Assembly (NCBI GenBank): GCA_937928585.1
Contig: CALEZK010000558.1
Location: 1-14,145, forward strand
Direction of reading: 5' to 3'
Length of the DNA stretch: 14,145 nucleotides
Source: an uncultured bacterium
Lineage (GTDB): Bacteria > Hydrogenedentota > Hydrogenedentia > Hydrogenedentales > SLHB01
In this document: positions 6,731-14,145 of the stretch, piece after piece
How the letters are laid out: each line of letters starts with the position of its first letter
Numbering within the stretch: the stretch's first letter is position 1
Notes under the pieces: model-generated
The model's database searches: none
Seen by the model: the letters and a program-made list of their open reading frames with translations, nothing else
Told to the model about the DNA's origin: nothing
Position numbers and translations under genes: made by a program

Positions 6731-7312
6731 ATGACACTTGTCGCGCTTTCCATTTGCCCTCCCCTCAGCTTCGCGGAATCGAAGACTTCTCAACAGGAAG
6801 CGGCGCCCGCGGAGAAGGCCGTTGCGGAGAACGAACTTACCCAAGCGGCACGCGAGACATCCACGCAGGCCGCTGAGTTTACACTGGAAGATCAGTATCG
6901 CGAGCAACACGAATTCACGTATCCGCGGGAGAAAGTGTGCGTGCTGCTATTCGCGGACCAGGACGGATCGAAACAGATTGAAGGCTGGGTGAAGGCATTG
7001 CATGCCCGATATGAAGAGACTGTCGATATTCATGGCGTCGCTTTGTTGAAAGCGGCCCCCGCGCTGCTTCGTCCGACATTGAGGCTTTTTTTCCGCCAGC
7101 GGGTGGAGCATCCGGTGATGCTGGACTGGGACGGTTCCGTAACAGAGAAGTTTGCGTGCAAGGCGAAGCAAGTAAGCCTGTTCGTGCTCGATACGAACGG
7201 CATAATCCAGCACACAGAATACGGCGCAGCGGAAACGGAAGCCTTGGAGAAGGTGGTCGAATCCGTGGATAAGACGATGAAAGCGCCGAAAACCAACGAG
7301 AAAAGCGAATGA
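6731..7312 (+). CDS. Exported thioredoxin-fold (redoxin-like) protein lacking CXXC
   Basis: This protein of 193 residues has a short hydrophobic leader ending in PLSFA before ES, an acceptable signal-peptidase site. A charged Ala/Glu-rich linker follows, then a thioredoxin-like domain: FTLEDQYREQHEFTYP, strand VCVLLFADQDGSKQ, VEHPVMLDWDGSV and VSLFVLDTNGII. Where active redoxins carry CXXC after the first strand, this one has ADQDGS, so it lacks the standard redox pair. The start is uncertain. ATG 6731 has AAGGGG at 6719-6724 but no basic residues before the hydrophobic part. TTG at 6704 gives a textbook leader, MARLRKGLAM and onward, but no visible ribosome binding site. It lies between two cytosolic-type enzymes of the operon. 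A chaperone or carrier role is possible; none is shown. Confidence 0.7.
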   Translation: MTLVALSICPPLSFAESKTSQQEAAPAEKAVAENELTQAARETSTQAAEFTLEDQYREQHEFTYPREKVCVLLFADQDGSKQIEGWVKALHARYEETVDIHGVALLKAAPALLRPTLRLFFRQRVEHPVMLDWDGSVTEKFACKAKQVSLFVLDTNGIIQHTEYGAAETEALEKVVESVDKTMKAPKTNEKSE

Positions 7313-7313
7313 C

Positions 7314-7808
7314 ATGCGCGTGCATCGGTTGAAGCAGGAACAAATTGTGGCGCGTCCTATTGACGAGGTCTTCAGCTTTTTTGCGCGACCAGAAAACCTC
7401 GAACGGATCACGCCGGCGCAACTTCGATTTCATATATTGACGCCATCTCCCATCAGAATGGGAGCCGGTGCCGTTATCGATTATGAACTGCGCATCTGGG
7501 GCGTACCGGTGCATTGGCGGACCCTCATTACGGATTTCGAGCCGCCTTACCAATTCATCGACCAGCAGCTCAAGGGCCCGTATGCGATGTGGCATCATCG
7601 CCATACGTTCGAAGCGGTGGAAGGCGGCACGCGCATTGGCGATGAAGTCACCTATGCCCTGCCCTTCGGGCCCCTTGGTACACTTGTGCATGGACTTTAT
7701 GTACGTCATGATATAGGCAGGATTTTCGAGCATCGCAAAAAGGTAATTGCGTCGCACTTCCGCGAAGGAGCCCCGATGCCTGATTCGCCACAGTTGGGTG
7801 TCGCGTAA
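7314..7808 (+). CDS. SRPBCC (START/Bet v1-like) hydrophobic-ligand-binding protein
   Basis: This 164-residue cytosolic protein matches the SRPBCC fold: an opening strand HRLKQEQIVARPIDEVFSFF, the short helix pair PENLERITP, central strands IDYELRIWGVPVHWRTLI, DFEPPYQFIDQQLKGPYAMW, HRHTFEAVEGGTRIGDEVTY, and a long C-terminal helix around IGRIFEHRKKVIASHF. The fold forms a deep cavity for lipids or other apolar ligands. It begins one base after the previous stop, with GAGAAAAG just upstream. SRPBCC proteins of this kind occur in carotenoid clusters of other bacteria, where their job is not settled to my knowledge. Binding or presenting a carotenoid, or a cyclase-like reaction, are both open. 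Confidence 0.82.
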   Translation: MRVHRLKQEQIVARPIDEVFSFFARPENLERITPAQLRFHILTPSPIRMGAGAVIDYELRIWGVPVHWRTLITDFEPPYQFIDQQLKGPYAMWHHRHTFEAVEGGTRIGDEVTYALPFGPLGTLVHGLYVRHDIGRIFEHRKKVIASHFREGAPMPDSPQLGVA

Positions 7809-7821
7809 GCGACCGCACTCC

Positions 7822-8955
7822 ATGCTTATCGTCGCATGGATAGTGTGCCTTGCCTGTGCCGGCGTAGCGGCAATGGTGGCAGTAAATGTTCGGTTCTGGC
7901 CGCGGGCACGTCATAGGCAAGCCATTGGCGACGGTGTTGTATCGATATTGATCCCCGCGCGAAACGAAGCGGAAAGAATCGGACCTTGCATTGAATCAGC
8001 ACTCGCCCAAGGCCGCGTTGTCGGTGAAGTGCTCGTTTACAACGACCACTCGGAAGACAAGACCGTCGCCGTAGTCGAATCCTACGCGACCCGGGATCCC
8101 CGCGTTCGCGTGATTGCGCCGCAACCGCTTCCGGAGGGTTGGTGCGGAAAGAATTTCGCATGTTTTCGGCTCGCACAGGCCGCTACCTGCCCGTGGTTGA
8201 TGTTCCTAGATGCAGACACGCGCATCGCACCGGAGACCGCGGAGATTGCGGTTTCCGAGGCAGAGCAGCGCGGCGCAACACTTTTATCCCTTTGGCCAGG
8301 ACTGGATTTGGTGGGCTTCTCCGAGCGCCTTCTGATGCCGATGCTGCATTTCATCGTGTTCTCGTTGTATCCGGCGCCGCTGGCATTCACGCGCCGCGAC
8401 GCTTCCCTCGGCATTGCGCATGGCGCGTGCATGCTCGCGCATCGCGCGACCTATATATCCATCGGCGGACATGAAGTGGTCCACGACGAGATCTTTGAAG
8501 ATACGCGGCTCGCGCGCGCGTGGCGCGAGCGCGGCGAGTTGAGTCTTTGTCTGGATGGGCAAGATTGTGTTCGGGTGCGCATGTACGGGTCATTTGGCGA
8601 GATATGGCGCGGCTTTCTCAAAAATTTCTATGCCGCGTTTCATGGCGCGTTTTATTTCTTTCTCTTCCTGCTCTTTCACGTAGTAGTGGTTCTACTTCCG
8701 TTCGTCATGCTCGGTATCGCGCCACTTGCGGGATTGACTGTGGTGCCCTGGATACTTGCTGCGGGATTGATTGTGTTCAGCCGGATGCTGCTTGCGTTTC
8801 GCTTTCGCCAGCCGCTTTGGTCGTGTCTTGCGCATCCGGTGAGCGAGTCCGTTCTGGTGGCGCTTGGAGTCGCGTCGTGGTGGCGATGCGTGAGCGGCAA
8901 GGGCGTCGTATGGAAGGGGCGCTCGTATCGCGGCGGCGAATCCGCGATTCCGTAG
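7822..8955 (+). CDS. Family 2 glycosyltransferase, CruG/CrtQ-like, probably acting on a carotenoid
   Basis: This 377-residue membrane enzyme should transfer a sugar from a nucleotide donor to a hydroxylated carotenoid. An N-terminal membrane segment precedes the GT-A domain: VSILIPARNEAERI, VLVYNDHSEDKT, GWCGKNFACFRLAQAA, and FLDADT with Asp130-Ala-Asp132 as the metal/nucleotide site. DEIFEDTRLARAWRERG is the acceptor-side acidic motif. Three or so hydrophobic segments follow from about residue 270, then the closing GKGVVWKGRSYR seen in carotenoid glycosyltransferases of this kind. ATG 7822 is 13 bases after the preceding stop and lacks a clear ribosome binding site. GTG 7798 would overlap that stop and add the basic stretch SRKRPHS, which would suit the positive-inside rule. 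Regiochemistry and sugar are unknown. Confidence 0.82.
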   Translation: MLIVAWIVCLACAGVAAMVAVNVRFWPRARHRQAIGDGVVSILIPARNEAERIGPCIESALAQGRVVGEVLVYNDHSEDKTVAVVESYATRDPRVRVIAPQPLPEGWCGKNFACFRLAQAATCPWLMFLDADTRIAPETAEIAVSEAEQRGATLLSLWPGLDLVGFSERLLMPMLHFIVFSLYPAPLAFTRRDASLGIAHGACMLAHRATYISIGGHEVVHDEIFEDTRLARAWRERGELSLCLDGQDCVRVRMYGSFGEIWRGFLKNFYAAFHGAFYFFLFLLFHVVVVLLPFVMLGIAPLAGLTVVPWILAAGLIVFSRMLLAFRFRQPLWSCLAHPVSESVLVALGVASWWRCVSGKGVVWKGRSYRGGESAIP

Positions 8956-8980
8956 CCCTCGCGCGCGAACCAAACCCCAA

Positions 8981-10453
8981 ATGACAAATGCGGATCGTAA
9001 AGCGGTGATCATTGGCGCCGGCCTCGGCGGGCTCGCGCTGGCGCTGCGCCTTGCTGCGCGCGGATATCGCGTGACCGTCTGCGAACGCGGGGCATCCATC
9101 GGCGGGAAGATGAACCATTGGTCATCGAACGGCTTCACATTCGACACGGGTCCGTCGCTAATTACAATGCCGTGGGTGTTTCGGGAGACCTTTGCGGCGT
9201 GTGGCGAACGCATGGAAGACCACATCGAGCTGGTGTCGATGCGCCCTATCATGGAGGCAGTCTACCCGGACGGTACGCGGTTTCTTTACTCGAACAACAT
9301 GCCAGACTGGCTGGAAACGGTCCGCAACCTCGATGCACGCGATGTGGATGGTTTCTTCCGGTTGATGCGGCTTGGCGCGCGGATTTACGAACTCTCCAAG
9401 GAAACGTTCCTGCGCCGTCCGCCGAGCGCGCCGCCGGATGCGCGCGTGTTTCGGGCGCTGCGACACTTTCCGCTGCGTCATGCGTGGGGAAACTATGCGT
9501 GCGCGGTGGCGGCGCATGTACGAAGTCCGTATCTTCGCCAATTGTATAACCGGTATCCGACGTATGTGGGGTCGTCGCCGTACGCGTCGCCCGCGACGCT
9601 GTTGGTGATTCCATATATCGAGTATGCGTTTGGCGGTTGGTATGTGAAGGGCGGACTCTACAAGATTGTCGAGGCCTTGCAGCGAATTGCCGCAAAAAAT
9701 GGCGTCGAAGTACTCACGCAAACCGGCGTCACCCGAATCGAAACGGAGGCGGGCCGCGCGAGCGCAGTTGAAACCGAAGACGGACGACGCATCGCGGCGG
9801 ATATCGTGGTGATGAACGGCGACCATGCTGCTACGCACCGCCTTTTGGGATCTGCCCCGTCTAACGATGCCACAGAAGCGCGCTCGATGTCCGGCGTGGT
9901 AAATCTGCTTGGTGTTCGCAAGCAGCTGCCCAAGCTCTACCATCATACGGTTTATTTTTCGAGCGATTATCCCGCGGAGTTTGACCAGATATTTCGATTG
10001 CGACAGTTTCCCGAAGAACCAACTGTATACGTAAGCGCGCCAAGCCGAGGCGATCGGAGTCTTGTTCCGGACGATGGCGAGGCTCTGTTCCTTATGGCGA
10101 ACGCTCCGGCAACCGGTGATCATTCGTGGCAACCGCAGGAGCCGGTGGTTCGGGAGCGCATGTTCTCCGTTCTGCGTCGCGGCGGCTTTCCGGTTTTGCC
10201 GTCCGACATTGCAGTTGACCAGTTGTGGACCCCGGAGACTATCGCGCAGCGTTACGACATGCCCGGCGGCGCAATTTATGGAACACACTCGCATGGGTGG
10301 CGGTCGGCGTTTCTGCGTCCCGCCAATCGCGATGCAAAGGTGCGCGGACTCTACTATGTTGGCGGTAGCACGCATCCCGGCGGCGGGACGCCTACGGTGT
10401 TGATCTCGGCGCGCATCACGGGAGAGCTGATTCAGCGTGAAGAACCTGCGTAA
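8981..10453 (+). CDS. Second CrtI-family carotenoid oxidoreductase (CrtD-like desaturase or CrtP-like oxygenase)
   Basis: This 490-residue flavoprotein is a paralogue of the upstream crtI product. The FAD motif IIGAGLGGLALALRLAARGY is at residues 10-30 and DTGPSLITMPWVFRETF follows. The C-terminal signature GLYYVGGSTHPGGGTPTVLI and SARITGELI is intact. The ending TVLISARIT resembles the form seen in CrtD 3,4-desaturases and in CrtP/CrtOx terminal oxygenases more than phytoene desaturases. Since a CruF-type gene overlaps its end by 17 bases, the best guess is 3',4'-desaturation of a 1'-hydroxy psi end; terminal methyl oxidation is the main alternative. ATG 8981 lies 25 bases after the glycosyltransferase stop and has no clear ribosome binding site. 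The subfamily needs a tree. Confidence 0.87.
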   Translation: MTNADRKAVIIGAGLGGLALALRLAARGYRVTVCERGASIGGKMNHWSSNGFTFDTGPSLITMPWVFRETFAACGERMEDHIELVSMRPIMEAVYPDGTRFLYSNNMPDWLETVRNLDARDVDGFFRLMRLGARIYELSKETFLRRPPSAPPDARVFRALRHFPLRHAWGNYACAVAAHVRSPYLRQLYNRYPTYVGSSPYASPATLLVIPYIEYAFGGWYVKGGLYKIVEALQRIAAKNGVEVLTQTGVTRIETEAGRASAVETEDGRRIAADIVVMNGDHAATHRLLGSAPSNDATEARSMSGVVNLLGVRKQLPKLYHHTVYFSSDYPAEFDQIFRLRQFPEEPTVYVSAPSRGDRSLVPDDGEALFLMANAPATGDHSWQPQEPVVRERMFSVLRRGGFPVLPSDIAVDQLWTPETIAQRYDMPGGAIYGTHSHGWRSAFLRPANRDAKVRGLYYVGGSTHPGGGTPTVLISARITGELIQREEPA

Positions 10454-11183
10454 CGTGGCTCTGATTCTGCTTTGCGGCGTCTATACTCTCTTTTGGACGG
10501 GGGGCGTGTTCACCCATGCGATGTTTGGCGGCCCCCCATCGAATGCGACTTGGGCGGCACCATTTTTCTTGTTGGTTGCGGGCTTCCTCGTGTTGCTGTC
10601 GAGTGACGGGGTGACCTGCGCCCGCCTGGTGCTTGCGGGTGCAGTCGGCCTCGCCGCGGAAGGAGTTGGCGTACACTTTGGATATCCTTTCGGCGGATAC
10701 GAATACACCGACGTGCTGGCGCCAAGATTACTTGGTGTTCCAATTGTGATGGCGTGCGCGTGGTTTGTGCTGGTGGCATTTGTGCGACAGCTTCTACTCA
10801 CCTTTGCGATGCCGCGAGTTGCATTCATACTTGTATCCGCGGTGGTGCTTACCAGTTTCGATTTAGTGATCGATCCGCTCGCGGCAGGGCCGCTCGACTA
10901 TTGGCGGTGGGACACGAAGGGACTCTACTATGGGATCCCGGCTTCCAACTTCGCGGGGTGGCTGCTGGTATCGGTCGCGGTGATGTCTGCCGCGGGGGTG
11001 GCGCGAACACGCAACCGAGTGCACGAGGCAACCGGGATTACGATTGTTGCCTTTTTTACGCTGCTTTCGTTGGTTTACGCGCAGTGGCTTGTCACGATTA
11101 TTGGCGTTGCGCTGCTTATTGGGTGCGCGCTGATGATTCGCAGCAATAAGCGTCAGGCAGTACAACCAAAGCCGGCGTCGTAA
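10437..11183 (+). CDS. cruF: CruF-type carotenoid 1',2'-hydratase (DUF422 membrane protein)
   Basis: This 248-residue integral membrane protein has about seven hydrophobic segments and the conserved motifs of the CruF/DUF422 family. These are HFGYPFGGYEYTD at about 81-93, LGVPIVMACAWFVL directly after, FDLVIDPLA at about 141-149, and YYGIPASNFAGW at about 163-174. Known CruF enzymes add water to the psi end of acyclic or monocyclic carotenoids, giving a tertiary 1'-hydroxyl group. I use GTG 10437, which overlaps the previous stop by 17 bases and has GGAGAG at 10421-10426; GTG 10455 is an alternative. It closes the operon, 12 bases from the converging fucosidase gene, with no obvious terminator between them. 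It supplies a hydroxyl that could lead on to the desaturase and glycosyltransferase steps. Confidence 0.88.
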   Translation: MKNLRNVALILLCGVYTLFWTGGVFTHAMFGGPPSNATWAAPFFLLVAGFLVLLSSDGVTCARLVLAGAVGLAAEGVGVHFGYPFGGYEYTDVLAPRLLGVPIVMACAWFVLVAFVRQLLLTFAMPRVAFILVSAVVLTSFDLVIDPLAAGPLDYWRWDTKGLYYGIPASNFAGWLLVSVAVMSAAGVARTRNRVHEATGITIVAFFTLLSLVYAQWLVTIIGVALLIGCALMIRSNKRQAVQPKPAS

Positions 11184-11195
11184 TCTTGCGTCGTA

Positions 11196-14145
11196 TTACC
11201 GCCGCTGCACCAAGGGCGGCGCATCCAACTCGATGACAATTGTTGTGATTGGCGAATCGGCAGCCGTATCCGGCACCTCAACTGATTTTGCGGCATTATC
11301 GAACTGCAATTCCGACTTGGAAGCAAGTATCCACGCTTTCTGAATGGTGTTCTGCAGTCCGGGCAACTGAACAACGCCCCGCTCACTCTTCTTCAGGTGG
11401 ATAAACAGCAAATTGCCTTTGACAGTTGATTTACCCTTTGGCAATTCCGCAAACGGCGACGGGGCGGTGTCGTAAATGCCTTCGCCATTTGAGGCAAGCC
11501 ATGCGCCGATTTCTTTCAGGCGCGCTGCAGAAGATTCCGGTATTTGCCCGTCAGGGGTCGGCCCTACATTCAGCAACAGGTTGCCGCCACGACTCACGAC
11601 ATCCACGAGCGTTTCGATCAGTTCATCGCTGGATTTTAGCTGGGTGTCCTTTATGGAAAACTGCCAATAGTCGCCAATCGTCATGCACGCTTCCCAGGGG
11701 TATGGTTTCTCCCGTTCGAATCCCATGGTTACACGCATTTCGGAGGGTTGTTCGCGCGTGTAGAAATCACTCAGCTTTGTCACGCCACGTTCGCCAAGAC
11801 CGAGGCGATCATTTATCAACGCAGTTGGCTGAAGCTGGCGAATCATGGAAACCAGTTCTGGTGCACGCCAGGTTGCGGAGGGGTGATCCCATTCGCCATC
11901 GAACCACATGGCATCGATCGCGCCATAGTTGGTGCAGAGTTCGCGAATCTGTCCGAACATGAAGTTCTCTACGTATCCCGGCAGGTTTGCGCCATAGGAT
12001 GGTTCGTACCAATCGAGAAACGAATAGTACAGGCCCGTTTTTAGACCGCTCTCTCGCGCGGCTTCGACGAATGCCTTAACGTAATCTGCTTTCGGCGCGG
12101 CGTCTACGCTGTCGTATTCGGACAAGGCGCTGTTGAACAGCGCGTAGCCATCGTGATGTTTTGCGGTCAGCACGGCGTACTTCATACCGGCTTCCCTGGC
12201 AAGTTGCATCCAGGCGCGCGCATCAAAAGACCTTGGGGAAAACTGGTTGGCGTACTTTACGTAGTCCGCGCGCGCTGCGACATCCTGTTTCAGATCAAAA
12301 TAGTCATACGGGACGTTCGGGTCGCTGCTTTGCACCGCGAATGGCCCCCAATGCACGAACATGCCGAACTTGGCAGCGCGAAACCATTCCTGGCGCGCTG
12401 TTTTGGCGGTCGCTTTCATGCGCGCGCGGTAGCCTTCCATGTCGCCTGCATCCCGAATGCCTTCATCGGAATACCACTGTTTCAGAAAATCCGCCTCCGT
12501 TCCCGGATAAGCGACACGCTTAATATTCATCCAGGTGCGCTGGTCGCCGACTGCGTAGTACAAGTACGTCTTACCGTCGAACTCGACGAGATCGGGATCT
12601 GACGCATTGATGCCGTCATCGATTTCAACGGGAGACACGACTGGATTTTTACTGCTGCGATACCACGACTTCAGATCGCGCGAGCGAGTGACATACGTTT
12701 GAAAGTACCAGCGTGGCGAGCGGTGCTCGAGATAGAAGACGTAATAGTAGCCATCGTGATAGCGAATCGTTGGACATGCCGTATAACGATCGGTGCCGAA
12801 GACGGCGTCGGGAAGTTTCTCCCAGTTCTTCAGGTCTTGTGATTTTGCAAACTTTGTAGTGAATGCCGGCCAGGTCGGTATGTTGCTCTCGTAGGCCATG
12901 ATGTAGCCTTCGGGTGATTTGCAGATGGAACTGTTGAAGAGATTTTCGTTTGGCTCCTGGACGATGGCGACGTCCTGAGTCCACGTTTTCAGGTCTGTTG
13001 AAGTGAAGACGGTTACATCGTGCCAATCATTTTCAAAGAACCGCGAAGCGGAAACGATGACCCTGTCCCCTTCGACATGTGCGCTCGCAAGACCATATCC
13101 CTTTGCAAAGCGGGCCAATTCTTCCTTGGTCTCTGCATCGACAATTGCGAGCGAGAATTGATCCGGCGTGCCACCGCTTGCGGGCCGATGACAGACAAAT
13201 AGACAAAGCCTACCTTTCCAGATGATTGGGGAAACTTCGCACATGTCGCGCATGACGAGTTCTGAACCGTTTGCGTTGGCACCCGCAGTCTTGACGGCGG
13301 GCAATGCGACCTCGTCGAACACTTCGACGGGCCAGTGCGACAGCCTGTTCATTTTTTCCGGGACATCCTGCGTCCACTGCACATAGGCGTTGACCGAGCC
13401 GCGCGTTGAATATCCAATTGCGGTGGCGGAATCCTTGTCTACTTTGACGCCGAAAATTTTGTACCCCATCAAGGTGCTGTCTTCGAGATCTACGTGGAGG
13501 TACTTGCCGTTCTGCACGCTTTGAATGACGCCGTCGGTGGGGGTGCCTGCGGGCTGCGAAAAATTGAGGGCTATGAAGCGCGAGCGAAGCGCCTTGATAC
13601 GCATGTAGGTATGGAAGCCGTAGTTGCCGCCTTTCATCGCACATTGGGGACTCACCATGGTGCAATCTTCGACGAGCACATCCGCACGTTCGGGCATGGA
13701 TTCGTTTTCGACGCGGATATACAAGCCGGCGGTGTCGCCCCATTCGTCCAAGGACCATAGTTTGCAGCGACGGAAGGTTATCGGTTCGTCTGGTCGGGAT
13801 AGACAGCTTGCGACGCCGCCGCCGAAGGCGCGGCCGATGCTTACACAATCTTCGACGATGATGGTGAATGGCTCGATACGATTTGTGCAGTCCCAGAACA
13901 GGCCGGCGTCGGCGCCGGTTGCGTACAGATTGCGCAGGATCCAGCGATCCCACACGATTGCGGAGAAGGTCGGGTCTTTATGTTCCTCGCTCCATCCTTG
14001 CGCAGTGGCGCGAATCGTGCTCCACCAATCGTAACTTTTGAATCCCTTGGCGGCATCGCCCGAATCGATCACGATACGTCCGCTGGTGCCGGAGCCTAGG
14101 CTTCCATCGGTATCGCCAATCAGCAGGTTGTATGAACCTGCGGCG
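11196..14145 (-). CDS. Multidomain glycosidase: beta-helix, five-bladed propeller, GH29 alpha-L-fucosidase (5' end cut by window)
   Basis: The frame stays open to the window edge, so the N-terminus and any signal peptide are missing; 982 residues are visible. Numbered from the edge, residues 1-290 hold beta-helix rungs such as IIVEDCVSIGR, ITFRRCKLWS and VLVEDCTMVS. Residues 300-575 resemble GH43/GH32-clan propellers: repeated strands with TSTDLKTW, KSQDLKNWEKL, SRDLKSW, and DPDLVEFDGKTYLYYA. Residues 585-895 are GH29: KFGMFVHWGPF, KYAVLTAKHHDGYALF, AMWFDGEW (nucleophile Asp, codon 11898-11900), DFYTREQ as probable acid/base region, and GGNLLLNVGPTPDG. A C-terminal beta domain ends it. The likely role is removal of fucose from a complex glycan outside the cytoplasm. 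Whether the propeller is catalytic or only binds sugar is unknown. An internal GTG at 14072 is open as a start but has protein-like sequence before it. Confidence 0.85.
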   Translation of the reverse strand, partial: AAGSYNLLIGDTDGSLGSGTSGRIVIDSGDAAKGFKSYDWWSTIRATAQGWSEEHKDPTFSAIVWDRWILRNLYATGADAGLFWDCTNRIEPFTIIVEDCVSIGRAFGGGVASCLSRPDEPITFRRCKLWSLDEWGDTAGLYIRVENESMPERADVLVEDCTMVSPQCAMKGGNYGFHTYMRIKALRSRFIALNFSQPAGTPTDGVIQSVQNGKYLHVDLEDSTLMGYKIFGVKVDKDSATAIGYSTRGSVNAYVQWTQDVPEKMNRLSHWPVEVFDEVALPAVKTAGANANGSELVMRDMCEVSPIIWKGRLCLFVCHRPASGGTPDQFSLAIVDAETKEELARFAKGYGLASAHVEGDRVIVSASRFFENDWHDVTVFTSTDLKTWTQDVAIVQEPNENLFNSSICKSPEGYIMAYESNIPTWPAFTTKFAKSQDLKNWEKLPDAVFGTDRYTACPTIRYHDGYYYVFYLEHRSPRWYFQTYVTRSRDLKSWYRSSKNPVVSPVEIDDGINASDPDLVEFDGKTYLYYAVGDQRTWMNIKRVAYPGTEADFLKQWYSDEGIRDAGDMEGYRARMKATAKTARQEWFRAAKFGMFVHWGPFAVQSSDPNVPYDYFDLKQDVAARADYVKYANQFSPRSFDARAWMQLAREAGMKYAVLTAKHHDGYALFNSALSEYDSVDAAPKADYVKAFVEAARESGLKTGLYYSFLDWYEPSYGANLPGYVENFMFGQIRELCTNYGAIDAMWFDGEWDHPSATWRAPELVSMIRQLQPTALINDRLGLGERGVTKLSDFYTREQPSEMRVTMGFEREKPYPWEACMTIGDYWQFSIKDTQLKSSDELIETLVDVVSRGGNLLLNVGPTPDGQIPESSAARLKEIGAWLASNGEGIYDTAPSPFAELPKGKSTVKGNLLFIHLKKSERGVVQLPGLQNTIQKAWILASKSELQFDNAAKSVEVPDTAADSPITTIVIELDAPPLVQRR

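Noticed and set aside
6915..7823. A 302-codon minus-strand open frame opposite the redoxin-like and SRPBCC genes
   Set aside because: It spans two real genes on the other strand, has atypical composition and no recognisable motif.
9158..10375. A 405-codon minus-strand open frame opposite the second CrtI-like gene
   Set aside because: It is an arginine/histidine-rich shadow of a gene with clear family motifs; no domain or ribosome binding site supports it.
11175..11200. A terminator between the CruF-type gene and the fucosidase gene
   Set aside because: Only a five-base inverted repeat (GTAAT/ATTAC) and a GCGTCGTA direct repeat occur, with no GC-rich stem or U run.

Overview
This is bacterial chromosomal DNA, fairly GC-rich and densely coded. 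No marker gene places the organism. The lineage hint comes from the flanks: a secreted DUF1080 protein, an SGNH-hydrolase lipoprotein and a multidomain GH29 fucosidase. That mix is typical of polysaccharide-degrading Planctomycetota, Verrucomicrobiota or Hydrogenedentota, but this is inference only.

Left flank (1-2055): an SGNH/GDSL hydrolase lipoprotein on the plus strand converges on a minus-strand unit. That unit holds a DUF1080 lipoprotein and, directly downstream, a very short gene for a 22-residue hydrophobic peptide with a strong ribosome binding site.

Centre (2104-11183): a light-regulated carotenoid island. A CarH/LitR-type MerR repressor with a B12-binding photosensor domain (minus strand) is divergent from a seven-gene plus-strand operon. 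The operon order is crtB (phytoene synthase), crtI (phytoene desaturase), an alpha/beta-hydrolase-fold protein with Cys in the nucleophile position, a secreted thioredoxin-fold protein without CXXC, an SRPBCC lipid-binding-type protein, a family 2 glycosyltransferase of the CruG/CrtQ kind, a second CrtI-family oxidoreductase (CrtD-like or CrtP-like) and a CruF-type carotenoid hydratase; counting crtB this makes eight genes. Several neighbours overlap by 4 to 17 bases, so the genes are probably one transcript. The 411-base gap between the repressor and crtB holds a near-consensus sigma-70 promoter (TTGACA, 17 bases, TAGAAT). The spacer of this promoter contains TCTAGACAA, and the same 9-mer lies in the opposite orientation inside the weaker putative repressor promoter. 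A leader of about 240 bases with three hairpins follows. The simplest reading is that B12 and light control both promoters, and that the operon makes a hydroxylated, glycosylated carotenoid with an open (psi) end group. No GGPP synthase or lycopene cyclase gene lies in the window.

Right flank (11196-14145): a minus-strand gene, cut by the window edge, converges on the operon. It encodes at least 982 residues: a right-handed beta-helix, then a five-bladed-propeller glycosidase-like domain, then a GH29 alpha-L-fucosidase domain and a short C-terminal beta domain. No RNA genes, insertion sequences, CRISPR arrays or clear intrinsic terminators were seen.
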